Source: Elymus sibiricus
Taxonomy: Eukaryota; Streptophyta; Magnoliopsida; Poales; Poaceae
Length of the DNA: 64,000 bases
Assembly: GCA_039707655.1 (NCBI GenBank)
Contig: CM077671.1
Location: 303,428,509 to 303,492,508, forward strand
Direction of reading: 5' to 3'
Under the pieces are notes generated by a model. It had not been told where the DNA came from. It saw only the letters and a list, made by a program, of their open reading frames with translations, and did not search any database. Both the position numbers and the translations under genes were made by a program. Positions 46,513 through 57,917 of the stretch are shown here, in pieces (positions within the stretch are counted from its first letter, which is position 1; each line of letters starts with the position of its first letter).

Positions 46513-46522
46513 TGGGTCATCA

Positions 46523-46663
46523 GTAATCCTAGTGTGGTTGAATTGACAACTCAACTGCTAAGACCGATAAATATTCTTTGGCTCCCCTTGTGTTGAATCA
46601 ACAAATTTGGGTAAAATACTTCCCTCGAAGACTGATACGATCCCCTATACTTGTGCATTATCA
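46523..46663 (+). repeat. Element C 5' LTR, final part
   Basis: GTAATCCTAGTGTGG to GCATTATCA, matching 56985-57125 of the 3' LTR. It restores the LTR interrupted at 28950. Confidence 0.88.
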
Positions 46664-46674
46664 AGACTGTTTTG

Positions 46675-46692
46675 TGGCGCCGTTGGTGGGGA
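46675..46692 (+). other. Element C primer binding site (tRNA-Asp type)
   Basis: TGGCGCCGTTGGTGGGGA, 11 bases from the LTR end, close to the Athila-lineage site. Confidence 0.85.
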
Positions 46693-46738
46693 GCATAGCT
46701 CTATTTATTGTGTTCACCAAGGATACCTAATTATCACT

Positions 46739-48533
46739 ATGAAGAATCTGAAAGATACCAGAACCAAGATCATACCCTCTAAGATGAGGGGAGGTAAGGA
46801 TTCGCCATCTAGCTCTGCATTTGATTCACCTACTGTTTTGAATTAGCTTATGACTCCACCACTTGCTACTCATTCTGATATGTCGCAAGTACTTGATGAT
46901 GCTACTTCTAAAACTTCTGATGATGCTACTGCTATGCTTGATAAAACTGAAATTGTGCCATTGAATGAATTACTTGATGCTCATATAGCTAAAGCTAGAG
47001 AACTTGAGAATGCCGAAATTGATGAACACTTTGATTCACCTATTACGCCTAGCTCTCCTAATAGATATGATATGCCTGATGTACCTGAGGGTTATGTTAT
47101 GGATGGGGAGGTAGCTAGAGACTTTCTAAATTTGCTACTTCTCCTATATGTGTTACTGATAAGGATTATGGATTCTCCGGTGACCCTGAGTTAATTACTC
47201 TAGTAGAATCTGATCCTTTCCATGGTTATGAAACTGAAATTGTTGTGGCACACATTACCAACTTGCATGATATTGCCACCTTGTTTGCTCATGAGGAAAA
47301 GTTTCACTACTTTTACATTCTTAAGCTTTTTTTCCTTTTTCACTAAAAGGTCATGCTAAGAATTGGTCCTTTCTCTTGCTCCTAGTTGTGTGTATAGCCC
47401 CCAGGATATGATCTACTACTTTAATGAAAAACATTTTCCCGCTCATAAGAAACAAGCTGCTTTACAGAAAATATTTAACTTAGTGCAAAAATAAAGAAGA
47501 GAATCTCCCTCAAGCTTGGGGGAGGCTTCTCCATCTACTTAGAACTTTGCCTGATCATCCTCTTAAGAAAAATGAAATGCTTGATATCTTTTATAATGGA
47601 CTAACCGATGCTTCTAGGCACTACCTAGATAGTTGTGCTGGTTGTCTTTTCACGGAAAGAACTATTGGGCAGGCTGAAGAACTATTGGAAAATATTCTGA
47701 AGAATGCTAATGATTGGACACTTCCTGAACCACCACCGGAGCCAATTAAAAAAAAGAGAGGTATTCTATTCCTCAGTCTAGAATATATGCAAGAAGCCAA
47801 GAGAACAATGAAAGAAAAGGGTATTAAATCTGAAGACGTCAAAAATTTACCACCTGTTGTAGAAATACATGGACTTAACATCCCTACACAGGTAGTAAAG
47901 TGAAATTCTCTCAGTAGATTTGATGAAAGTGATATATCTTACACTAAAACTCCTAGTCAATGCATGGATGAATTTGATAATTACATTGTTAAGCAAGAAC
48001 ATTTTAATACAACGCAATGATGTGATGATAGATCGCTTGAGTGACTTGATGTTTAGAATTGCTAATGATGTTAAAGGTCTAGGTAAACACGCTTCCATGC
48101 TTCACACTCAACTAGACCAAGTTGCTAAGTCACAAAATTAGTTGCTTGCTGAAATAAATGATAATATGAATGATCATGTTGTTAGAGTAATGACTAGATG
48201 AGGTAGAACAACTCAGGAACATCTTTATCCTGAAGGTCATCCTAAAAGAATTGAACAGATTCCCAGAGAATTAATGAAGATGTACCAAGTCCAACTAAAA
48301 AGAAAAAGAAAAATAAATTTGATAAGACTTTGCATGCTTCTAGTGAACCTGTTATAGAAAAACCTACTGAGATTCAAAATGATGTTTCTAATTCTGATGC
48401 TGAAACACAATCTGGTGATAAACATCCACCTCGTCATAACGAAAATGATAATGTTCATGATCATGCGCCACCAGATAATGATAAGGAAAATGATAATGAT
48501 GTAGAAATAGAACCTGTTGTTGATCTTGATAAC
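46739..48533 (+). pseudogene. Element C gag (broken)
   Basis: ATG at 46739 (MKNLKDTRTKIIPSK), an in-frame TAG at 46844-46846, then an open piece to 47194. The gag core lies at 47547-47903 in another frame: HPLKKNEMLDIFYNGLTDAS, CAGCLFTERTIGQAEELLEN and MKEKGIKSEDVKNLPP. Downstream frames decay (47920-48140), then an acidic Asn/Asp-rich tail (48330-48533) leads to the site where solo LTR H inserted. At least four frame changes or stops are needed to read it through. In the intact family it would be the capsid precursor joined to protease. Confidence 0.8.
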
Positions 48534-50111
48534 TGATACGTCTCCAATGCATCAATAATTTTTGATTGTTCCATGTTGTTATATTGTCATTCTTGGATGT
48601 TTTACAACCATTTTATAGCAACTTTATATCATTTTTTGGGACTAACCAATTGACATAGTGCCAAGTTACAGTTGCTGTTTTTTGCTTGTTTTTTACTTCG
48701 CAGAATATCAGTACCAAACGGAGTCCAATCGTGATGAAACATTTTGGAGATTTTTTTGGACCAGAAGGAAGCCAGTGGGCCAAAGAAGTAACCAGGAGGG
48801 AGCTCAGGCGGCCCACAAGACACCAGGGCATGCCAGAGGCCCTGGGCATGCCCTGGTGGGTTGTGGCCGCCTCGGGAACCCCCTCCATCGCCTCAGAGCT
48901 CTATAAATACTCAAATATTCCAAAAACCCTGAAGGAGTCAATGAAAACTACTTTTAGCCGCTGCAAGTTCCAGAACCGCGAGATCCAATCTAACACCATC
49001 ACGGAGGGGTTCATCATCCTCATTGGTGCCACTCCGATGATGCGTGAGTAGTCCACCATAGACCTACGGGTCCGTAGGCAGTAGCTAGATGGCTTTATCT
49101 CTCTCTTTTGATTCTCAATACAATGGTCTCTTGGAGATCTATTTGATTTAATGACTTTTTGCGGTGTGCTTGTTGGGATCCGATGAATTTTGAGTTCATG
49201 ATCAGTTTCTATCCATGAATATTATTTGAGTCTTCTTTGATCTCTTATATGCATGATTACTTATAGCCTCGTATTTCTTCTTCGAATCTTTGGTTTAGTT
49301 AGGCCAACTAGATCGATTTTTCTTGCCATGGGCAGAGGTGCTTTGTGATGGGTTCGATCTTGCGGTGTCCTCTCCCAGTGACAGAAGGGGCAGCGAGGCA
49401 CGCATATATCGGTGCTATTAAGGATACCAAGATGGGGTCTATTCCTACATGAATAGATCTTGTCTACATCATGTCACCGTTCTTATTGCATTACTCCGTT
49501 TTCCCATGAACTTAATACACTAGATGCATGCTGGACAGCGGTCGATGTGTGGAGTAATAGTAGTAGCTGCAGAATCGTTTCGGTCTACTAATCTTGGACG
49601 TGATGCCTATATAATGATCATCGCCTTGGATATCGTCATGATTATTTGATCTTCTATCAATTGCCCAACCGTAATTTGTTCACCCACCATGTGCTATACT
49701 CATGAGAGAAGCCACTAGTGAAACCTACGGCCCCCGGGTCTACTTTTCTAACATATTGCTTTCCGATCTATCTTTTGCCGCTTTTGTTTTCAGATCTATT
49801 ATTCCAAAAACCCAAAAATACTTTGCTGCACTTTTTATTTGCCTCTTTTATTTTGTGTTCTTGTGCGATCTAACTATCCAATCTATTACAACCTAATCTA
49901 TCTTTTTACCGTGGAGAGATTGACAACCTCTCTTACGCGTCGGGTTGCAAGTATTTGTTTTTTGTGTGCAGGTACCGTTTACATAGTGTTGCATGGTTCT
50001 CCTACTAGTTCGATAACCTTGGTTTCATAACTGAGGGAAATACTTACCGTCGCTGTGCTGCATCATCCCTTCCTCTTTGGGGAAATACCGACGGAGTCTC
50101 AAGCCACGTCA
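48534..50111 (+). mobile_element. Solo LTR H in element C
   Basis: 1578 bp from TGATACGTCTCCAATGCATC to CAAGCCACGTCA, flanked by perfect duplications ATAAC (48529-48533 and 50112-50116). It belongs to the same broad LTR family as D and E and has a TATA box CTCTATAAATAC at 48900-48911. No internal region, so a solo LTR. Confidence 0.92.
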
Positions 50112-50116
50112 ATAAC

Positions 50117-50939
50117 CTACCTCCTAAGAATAAACGTTATGATAAGAGAGAATTTGTTGCTAGAAAACATGGTAAAGAAAGAGAACCATGGGTTCAAAAA
50201 CCCATGCCTTTTCATCGTAAGCCTTCTAAGAGCAAGGACGAGGAAGATTTTGAGCGCTTTGCTGAAATGATTAGACCTGTGTTTTTGCGCACTCACTTTA
50301 CTGATATCTTAAAAATGCCTCCATATGCTAAATACATGAAATATATCCTCACTAATAAGAGAAAGATACCTGAAATTGAGATTTCCACCATGCTTGCTAA
50401 TTATTCTTTTGATAGTCGAGTGCCTAAGAAGTTGGGAGATCTGGGTATACCCACAATACCTTGCACCATTACATGAAGTTATGTTAAAACTGCTTTATGT
50501 CTTCTAGGAGCCGGTGTTAGTGTTATGCCTTTCTATTTGTATAAAAGACTTGATTTGAATAAGCTCACACCTACTGAAATATCTTTGAATGGCTGACAAA
50601 TCCACTGCTATACCTGTTGGAATTTGTGAGGATGTTCCTGTTGTGGTTGGAAATGTTACTATCTTGACAGACTTTGTTATTCTTGAGACGCTCGAGGACG
50701 ACAACACGTCAATTATACTTGGTAGACCTTTTCTAAATACCACAGGGGATGCTATCGATTGCAACAAAAGCAAGGACACTTTTCATGTCAATGGTAAACA
50801 ACATACAGTGCACTTCCTGAAGAAACAAGCTTCGGTGAATAATATTAATGCCATTGAGAAAATTGCCACAATCATTTTTGGGGAGTTAAACAATGTGATA
50901 TTCTTATTGTTGGGGAGATGCAAATCCCCATTGAGGTAA
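50117..50939 (+). pseudogene. Element C protease region
   Basis: Continues gag after solo LTR H: NLPPKNKRYDKREFVARKHG, then FERFAEMIRPVFLRTHF, a stop TGA at 50474-50476, the active-site region TALCLLGAGVSVMPFYLYKR, and after another break MADKSTAIPVGICEDVPVVV with IILGRPFLNTTGDAIDCNK. The expected catalytic Asp-Leu-Gly motif reads Leu-Leu-Gly, so the active site is lost in addition to the stops. It ends at 50939; no RT follows. In the Athila lineage this region is fused between gag and RT. Confidence 0.8.
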
Positions 50940-51697
50940 CCTAGTGTTATACGAAAATTATTCAGTTTCATGTCAATCGAAAACAGTTTGTTAATAAGAC
51001 TTGATCAACCTTATTGATGGATCCTTTGTGAGAGGCATGTGATTGATGAATTTAGTAAGCAGAATCTTCTGTACCATTAGTTTGCTCTATGTTATTTTCT
51101 GTTTAATAAAATAAAAATGCCATGATTATCCTGTTTTCTGAATTACCCGTGCAATAAAAATGACCCAGAAATAAAAGTTCTCAGATTGCCACAAAATTTC
51201 TATAGGAATTTTTCTAGAATATTTTAATTTTTTGGAGATAAAACACCTCAGGGGGTGCACCTGTTGGTGCCACCCCCTTGGGCATGCCCTGATGGCTTGG
51301 TGGGCCCACATGCACCCCATCACTTATCCCTTCGGCTCACTCCCTCTTCCTCCTCTAGAAAAAAATTCCTGGTTGCTATCTCTCGCGCGTTCTAGCTCCC
51401 AAACCTGAGATTTTCGATCTCTTTGCTCAGAACTTCGTTTCCGAAACTGTTTTGAGGGATTGCTCCTTGGTATGTGACTCTCCCACTCCTCCAATTAGTT
51501 TTTGCTTTAGTTGTTTATATTTTGCTGCACTTGGTACTACTGAAAATGAGCTTGCATGTTGAATTCTTTGAGTTCCAAGTAGTTTGAATGCTTGATATGG
51601 CATCTATGAGTCTATATGAGTACTTGCTATCAATCTTATAAAGTTTTGTTGACATAATTTTGTGGTCCAAAAATTTCAGAAATTTTCTCTTAGGAAA
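50940..51697 (+). promoter_or_regulatory. LTR-like segment and leader intron before the element C extra ORF
   Basis: No protein is encoded. 51160-51310 resembles part of C's own LTR (the AGAAATAAAAGTTCTC phrase and the GCATGCCCTGATGGCTTGGT type phrase). A donor-like TTGGTATGTG (GT at 51470-51471) and an acceptor-like TTTCAG (51678-51679) define a 210-base leader intron ending 19 bases before the ATG at 51698. This suggests an internal promoter and a spliced separate message for the extra ORF. A clear TATA box is not preserved. Confidence 0.4.
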
Positions 51698-54073
51698 ATG
51701 AATATCTTTAGGAGGAGCTCTTTAAGGAGAAAATCCTCAGGAGAATCACCAGGTGAATGTTCGGTACGACAAGCTTATGTTGAACCAAGGGCAAGATTCG
51801 TGGGCATGGCTGATGCTAAATCGTGCCGCTCGCCATGTGATGAATTCATGATGGGTGCCGGTATTAAAGAAGAATTTGATCGATACATTTTTAACACCGA
51901 CCTCACCGACTTCCTCTCAGATAAGTGTGCCCAGCATTATAATCTTAGCGATTCGTTCACACAAAGGTTTGAGTATCACTCTCATACTTCTAGAGTTCTG
52001 TTTCATCTCTATGATAAATCCTATAGTATGACTCTCGAAGAATTTTGTGATGCATGTAAACTTCCATTTTGGGGCTCACTTCGCAAACCACAAAAATCTG
52101 GTTATAATTTATTCCTTGATAGTCTATGTATTGGCGAGGATAGAGGAGTTACTCATGCTAGAATAAAAGGTACTAGCATGGAAAAAGCACGGCGCACGCC
52201 GTGCCTGTGACCAATTTCATCTGTATTTTGCCGAAATAAGCAAGAAAACAACATGTATTAAGCGAGAAAATAAAATAAAAAAAAGAATAGAAATTCTATT
52301 TTACCCTATGATCTATGTAGGCACGTAAGAAACATTAAATGATTTAACAAATTAAGTAAACCGGCTGGCCTATTAATATATTTTTTTCCTTTCCTAATGA
52401 AAACAAAAGTGATGGGCACCATAGACGATGGCAAGAACATGGCTATTCTTCTTGCGTAGGTAAACGCACCGAGGGAGAAGAAGTCTCACTTTTGGTAGGG
52501 ATTGTTTTGGTATTTTTTTTCTTGATTACTGTTTACATGAATGTATAATGCTAATTTAATGTTTTTATTGTTCAAGTTTATTTGGGTGTATTGTTCTTGA
52601 TTATAATTCAGTTGATATTTCGGTTTATGGTTCAGGTGAGTTAATGTTTTCTGTTTATTCATGTGTCTTTCCATTTCTGGTTTTAATGTTACGGGTTATT
52701 CGGGTTTGCTGTTTCAGTTTATTTGGGTTATTGTTTTGGTTTACTATTATGGGTATTGTTTAGGTAATTGTTGGAACACTATTCATCGATGTCTTGGTGT
52801 AAAAAATAGTAATTGGTCAATAACTTAAACTTATTTTCCCCACGGGTTACTGTTCATGCAAATATATTGTTTCGGTCTATTGTTTTGTGCCCTGGCAGCG
52901 CCGTCACCGGAAAGTTTTGGGAAACGATTGACGCAACTCGGCAGCGGTACACCGGTGGAGAAATGATGTGTAGAAAAATTCTAAAGCTTAACTCTCCATA
53001 TATGGACGTGAGGGTGGAGGGGGGGAGAGAAATGATGTGCAGAAAAAATCCTATTTTTTGAACGTGTTGTTTTTTCTGGATCATTGTTCTCGAAAGGTAC
53101 TGTTCACTGGTGGGTGTTGTTCATAGATGTCTACTATTTATTGATACTATTCACTACTGGCCACCTAAATGAATAGTAGAAGTGCAAAAAAAGTCAAAAT
53201 GAGAAAAAGGGAATGCTTCCCATGTTGATTTATTACTTTTATTTTTTCTGTTTCTTCGGGTGTATTATTCTCGGTTATAATTCAGGAACTGTTTGGTCTT
53301 ATAGTTCAGGTGGGAAATGATGTGTATAAAAATTATGAAGCTTAACTCTCCACATATGGACGTAAGGGTGGAAGAGGGGGAGAGAAATGATGCGTAAAAA
53401 AATCCTAATTTTTTTCTAAACATGTATTTTTTTTTGGTTCACTGGTGGATATTGTTCATACATATCTATTGTTTATTGATAGAGTTCACTACTGGCCACT
53501 TAAATGAATAGTAGAAGTGCAAAAAAAGTCAAAAAACCCAGAAAAAGGGAATGCTTCCCGCTTTAGTATATAGTATATACATATCTATTGTTAATTGATA
53601 GAGTTCACTACTAGCCACTAAAATGAACAGTAGAAGTGCAAAAAAAAAAGTCAAAAACCAGAAAAAGGGAATGCTTCCCGCTTTAGTATATAGTATATAT
53701 TAGATTTCCCTCTGTTCGCTACTTTGCATTGTTTAATGGGAAATGTATTGGGCAAGCAAGATAGTAGTGCACTATATGCCCCACTGATTACTTGTTACCT
53801 AAGGTTTATCTTGATCACCAGTTTATGATAGAACACCACTTTATCGATGAACCTGAGCCTCCGCACCGCATTCCATACAATGTGGTATATAGCGAGAGGA
53901 CTCGTGATGTTATTGAATTGCCTGCACCCTATCTGTTTAACTATCATGCCAGGCACAGATATGTTGTCATGCCATCAGTTATAATCGCTTACCGGAACGA
54001 GTTAGCTGAGGCGGAGGCCGCAACCCAGGCCTGGGAAGCTCAAGTGCCTCGGCCTAACTACTTTCGTCCTTGA
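51698..54073 (+). pseudogene. Element C extra ORF (Athila ORF type), split by a Helitron
   Basis: Starts at ATG 51698 (MNIFRRSSLRRKSSGESPGE). The first part runs to 52172 and shows FEYHSHTSRVLFHLYDKSYS and TLEEFCDACKLPFWGSLR. The Helitron occupies 52173-53704; the frame then resumes, in a shifting manner (53705-53800), with FPSVRYFALFNGKCIG and the C-terminal piece LLPKVYLDHQFMIEHHFIDE to 54073. It resembles the Arabidopsis ATHILA ORF-1 or putative plant transposon family, a nuclear-looking basic protein of unknown role. Frame changes after the Helitron show additional decay. About 280 residues are represented. Confidence 0.65.
52173..53704 (-). mobile_element. Non-autonomous Helitron inserted in the element C extra ORF
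   Basis: In minus sense it begins TCTAATATATACTATATACT at 53704 and ends with an 18-base hairpin (GCACGGCG stem, 52187-52204), then TTTTTCCATG and CTAG (52176-52173). The flanks are A on the 5' side and T on the 3' side, the Helitron A|T target, with no duplication. Removing 52173-53704 rejoins the interrupted ORF. It carries no Rep/helicase. Internally it has three copies of a block with GGGAATGCTTCCC (53213, 53548 and 53668), two of them at the 5' end with a 120-base period. Confidence 0.85.
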
Positions 54074-54920
54074 CCGGATGGCTACTTCGGATGGTGATCA
54101 CCAAGCTAGGCCAAAAGCCTAACTTGGGGGAGTACGTATTTATCAGTGACATTACATTTATGTTCACACATTTCATATCGATTGTTGGTGTTCATCCTCT
54201 TTCATTGTATATCCATGTTAGTTTTATTTTTACGCTTTCTTCTTGTATGTTTGACAAACTTTGAAAACCCAAAAATATTTCTCGCTCCGTTTCGGTTTTC
54301 CTTTTTTGTTTAATTAATTTGCAGTATTAAAAGAAAACCCAAAAATATTTCTTTTGCTTGTTGGGATCTTTCCCATGTAAATAGTTTTTCTCGCCTTTTG
54401 TTTTCCTTCGTTTATTTGCTTTCTTCAAGAAAACCAAAACTCCCAAAACATTTCATTGTATTTCTCTGAATTTCTTTTCTTTTTTGAGTCAATAAAAGGA
54501 GAAGACCACGATGAAAATGTTGAGTGTCTCTCATATGCATTATTGATTACTTAACGAAGAGCCAATATTACCTTGTCTCCTCCTTTGTATAAACTGTTTC
54601 GTAGATCCCAGCTTAGTCCACGTCACACTTGCACTATTATCATTTTCACATCATTCGGTCGTGCAAGTGAAAGGCAATAATGACAATATTTGATGAAGTG
54701 ATCGTGGTAAAGGAAGATGGTATGAACTCTTCTTGTTTTCCGTTTTTGTTAATATGTTTAGCTCGTTTGAGTTTGATTCAGCATATTATGATTAAACACG
54801 TTTATGCTGACAATTAGAGATTATAGTTGCTCATGCCATGCTTAAATAGCTAGGAGCGAATAATGACCTATCGTATGTGTCAACATGCATTAAAATGGTT
54901 GTGATGTGGTATGATGGGAT
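54074..54920 (+). other. Non-coding 3' region of element C
   Basis: No gene. AAAACCCAAAAATATTTC words repeat near 54268 and 54335. The expected polypurine tract and the start of the 3' LTR are missing; the sequence passes at about 54920 into LTR I. Confidence 0.6.
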
Positions 54921-56125
54921 TAATACGGTGGGTAACAAATTACTGTTGGGCAATTGATAGAAAAGCGGATAGTTATGCGATTTCACGACAATGATCATGT
55001 GTATATAGGCATCACATCCATAAACAAATAGGCCGACTCCTGCCTGCACCTATTACTATTACTCCACTCATCGACCGCTATCCAGCATGCATCTAGAGTA
55101 TTAAGTAAAACACAGTAATGCATGGAGAACGATGACATGACGTAGACAAAGTAAACTCAAGCAATTTGAATAAACCCCATCGTGTTATCCTTAGTAGGAA
55201 CAACACAAAGACGCATCTTGTCCCCTACTTTGTAACTGGGATATAGAAACTCGTCAGGTTGAACCTACCACAACGCACCTCTCCCACTGAAGTTAAATCA
55301 ATCTACTTGGCCAAAGCACACCGATAGATCGGAGAGAATTACGAAGCTATAATGATCATGCATATAAGAATCTTAATATATATCAGAGGTGACTCAAATA
55401 CTTTTCTTGAATAATCTGAACATAAACCCACAATTCATCGGATCCCAACAAACACACCGCACAATAGGATTACATCGGATAGATCAAAGCGAAGATGCGA
55501 TGATCATTGTATTGAAGATCAAGAGATGGAGAGATTGCCATCTAGGTACTAGCTATGGACCCGTAGGTCTGTGGTGAACTACTCACACATCATCATGAGG
55601 GTAGCAAGATTGATGTAGAGGCCCTCCGTGATCGATCCCCCCTCCGGCAGGGTGCCAGAACGGAGCTCCAGATGGCCTCGCGATGGAACAGAGACTTGCG
55701 GTGGCAGAAAAAGGGTTTCAGGACTACCTCAAGGGTTTTTTAGGATATTAGAGAATTTATAGGCCAAAGAAGGGTGTCGGGAGACGCCCGAGGGGGCCAG
55801 CACACATCAGGGTGCCCCCCCAGGGCGCGCCCTGTTGTGTGATGGGGCCCTTGTGTGGCCTCTGGTCTCCTCTCGACTCTCCCAGGTCTTCTTTTGATCG
55901 ACAAAAAAATATCAAAAAATTTCGTTGCAATTGGACTTCGTTTGGTATTGTAAACCTGAGATGTGAAAAACATGCAGAAAACAACAACTGGCACTGGGCA
56001 CTGGGTCAATAGGTTAGTGCTTAAAAATATTATAAATTGGTAAATAAAGACCCAAAAAGTATCCTAGAATGATAATATATCAGCATGGAACAATAAAAAA
56101 TTATAGATACGTTGGAGACGTATCA
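54921..56125 (-). repeat. LTR I, truncated, inserted in the 3' LTR of element C
   Basis: Intact outer end GGAGACGTATCA at 56114-56125 (element sense TGATACGTCTCC). The other end is cut off at about 54921 inside the LTR, at ATACGGTGGGTAA. Same family as D/E. The deletion that removed its left end also took the first part of C's 3' LTR, so no target duplication remains. Confidence 0.75.
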
Positions 56126-57125
56126 CGGAGCCGCCGCCACCTCCTGTTCTTCCTCGGGAGGGCTCATCTGGAGTCCGTTTGGGGCTCCGAAGAGGGGGGT
56201 TCGTCGCCGTCATCATCACCAACCCTGATTCATCAACACTGCCATGATGCTCACCATTGAGAGTGAGTAATTCCTTTTAGGCTTGTTGGACGGTGATGGG
56301 ATTGGATGAGATTGATCATGTAATCGAGTTAAGTTTGATAGGGCTTGATCCCTAGTATCCACTATGTTCTGAAATTGATGTTGCTATGACTTTGCTATGC
56401 TTAATGCTTGTCACTAGGGCCCGAGTGCCATGATTTCAGATCTGAACCTATTATGTTTTCATGAATATGAGAGTGTTTTAGATCCTAGCTTGCATGTTGT
56501 ATGCTCCTATTATGTGTCATGATCCGCATATCTCAAGGTGACATTAATTGGGATTCTTTCCGGTGATTGCCGTAGTTTGAGGAGTTCATGTATTCACCAT
56601 GTGTTAATTCTTTGTTCCAGTTCTCTATTAAAAGGAGGCCTTAATATCCCTTAGATTTCCTTATGGATTTCGCTGCCACGGGAGGGTAGGACAAAAGATG
56701 TCATGCAAGTTCTTATTGCAAGCACGTATGACTATATTCGGAATACATGCCTACATTATATTGATGAATTGGAGCTAGTTCTGTGTTGCTCTAGTGTTTA
56801 ACTATTACATGATTGATGTCATCAGAATCATTATCCATCACCGACCCACGGCCTACGCGTTTACATACTGAATCTTGCTAAGTTACTATTCCTGCTATTG
56901 TTGTTACCATCGCTACAAAACTGCTGCTATTACCGTTACTATTATTATTACTATCTTGTTATGCTACTAAATCTTTGTGATAGAGTAATCCTGGTGTGGT
57001 TGAATTGACAACTCAACTGCTAAGACCGATAAATATTCTTTGGCTCCCCTTGTGTCGAATCAACAAATCTGGGTAAAATACTTCCCTCGAAGACTGTTAC
57101 AATCCCCTATATTTGTGGGTTATCA
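56126..57125 (+). repeat. Element C 3' LTR, 5'-truncated
   Basis: Matches 28085-28950 plus 46523-46663 of the 5' LTR and ends TTTGTGGGTTATCA. The first 390 bases of the LTR are missing. Confidence 0.88.
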
Positions 57126-57917
57126 GACACTTGCGGTCATATGGAACGTCGTATTTCGCTCTGGAAGCGCGACGACGCCCCTTCCTTTGGCCTTCTTGCT
57201 TGATCCTTTTATGGAAAGTGAGCCTATCTATATAGTGTATTACCCCAAAAGATAGTGAGTTAAGCAAGCATGTGGGAAGTAAGCGAGCAGGGTGAGGCGA
57301 CGGCTTGTAGAAAATCTTCCATATCTATATCGGAGTCAGCATTTATTTTTATTTGAGTTTTGCTGTTAGCTTACGTCCTTTTAGCTAGTTCGACATGTTT
57401 TCATTAGTCCTTCAAGAAAGTGAGCCAGTCGCAGTAGGTCTTTTTAGCCGAGAATAAAAAATCAAAAAGAAAGAAGAGAAAGAAATGGGAGTTGGCACCT
57501 ACATAACAGGTAGCTTGCTTACCAAGCCATCCTAGCAAGCTCCTACAGTTCTCTTATTACTGTTGACTTGACTTATTAATAAGAAAACTACTCACTAGCA
57601 AAATGAAAGATGATCTAGAATCTACGCAGAAAGATAGAGAGTCACACATACGAGAAAAGGTCACAAATGGAGTTGAACCAAGTAACATTGCAAAGGCATA
57701 ATGATAGTAGGGTCGGGATATCCCCGCCCTCCGAACCGGACGTGGTGATTCCACTACCATTTCTAAGTATGTTCTCCATCAAATGATAATTGATCCAAAA
57801 GACATCGCCTGAGGGATTATCAACAGAAAGAAGTGCGCGAACTCAGTAAAATTCCACAAAGCCTACTATGCAGGCACAAAAAACGCAGTAAAACTATCAC
57901 ATAAATTGGACTCATCA
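57126..57917 (-). repeat. Element K 3' LTR, proximal part, with organelle-like patch
   Basis: In element sense the LTR starts TGATGAGTCCAATTTATGTG at 57917, just after a polypurine tract. From about 57770 down to 57126 the sequence changes character (AAGCAAGC words, GGTTCGGAGGGCGGGGATAT in minus sense), reminiscent of plant mitochondrial DNA. Whether it is LTR or inserted organelle DNA cannot be decided by eye. No gene is visible. Confidence 0.45.

Larger units (their letters stand above)
41234..46522 (+). mobile_element. LTR fragment G (Athila type), split by element E
   Basis: 41234-42412 plus 46518-46522 form the 3' part of an LTR ending CTTGTGGGTCATCA. It carries the phrases GTTTGACACTCTTACTTATC and GGACTACGATTGATCC typical of Triticeae Athila-type LTRs. 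Its 5' part and any internal region are missing; it abuts D at 41233 and C's 5' LTR at 46523. It may be the end of the element that originally inserted into C. Confidence 0.6.
27695..57125 (+). mobile_element. Element C: Athila-type gypsy element with gag-protease and extra ORF but no pol
   Basis: 5' LTR TGATAAGTCTCAAACG at 27695, continued after an insertion cluster at 46523-46663; primer site 46675-46692; gag 46739-48533; protease 50117-50939; extra ORF 51698-52172 plus 53705-54073; 3' LTR fragment 56126-57125 ending GGGTTATCA. Between protease and extra ORF there are only 760 bases, without RT, RNase H or integrase. Insertions inside it are the D/F/G/E cluster, solo LTR H, a Helitron and truncated LTR I. 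The outer five-base flanks (GGTGC left, GACAC right) do not match, so one edge has been altered. Without insertions the element would be about 9 kb. Confidence 0.8.

Noticed and set aside
51160..51310. Separate truncated LTR insertion in element C
   Set aside because: No TG/CA ends and no target duplication; more likely an internal LTR-like segment of the element itself.
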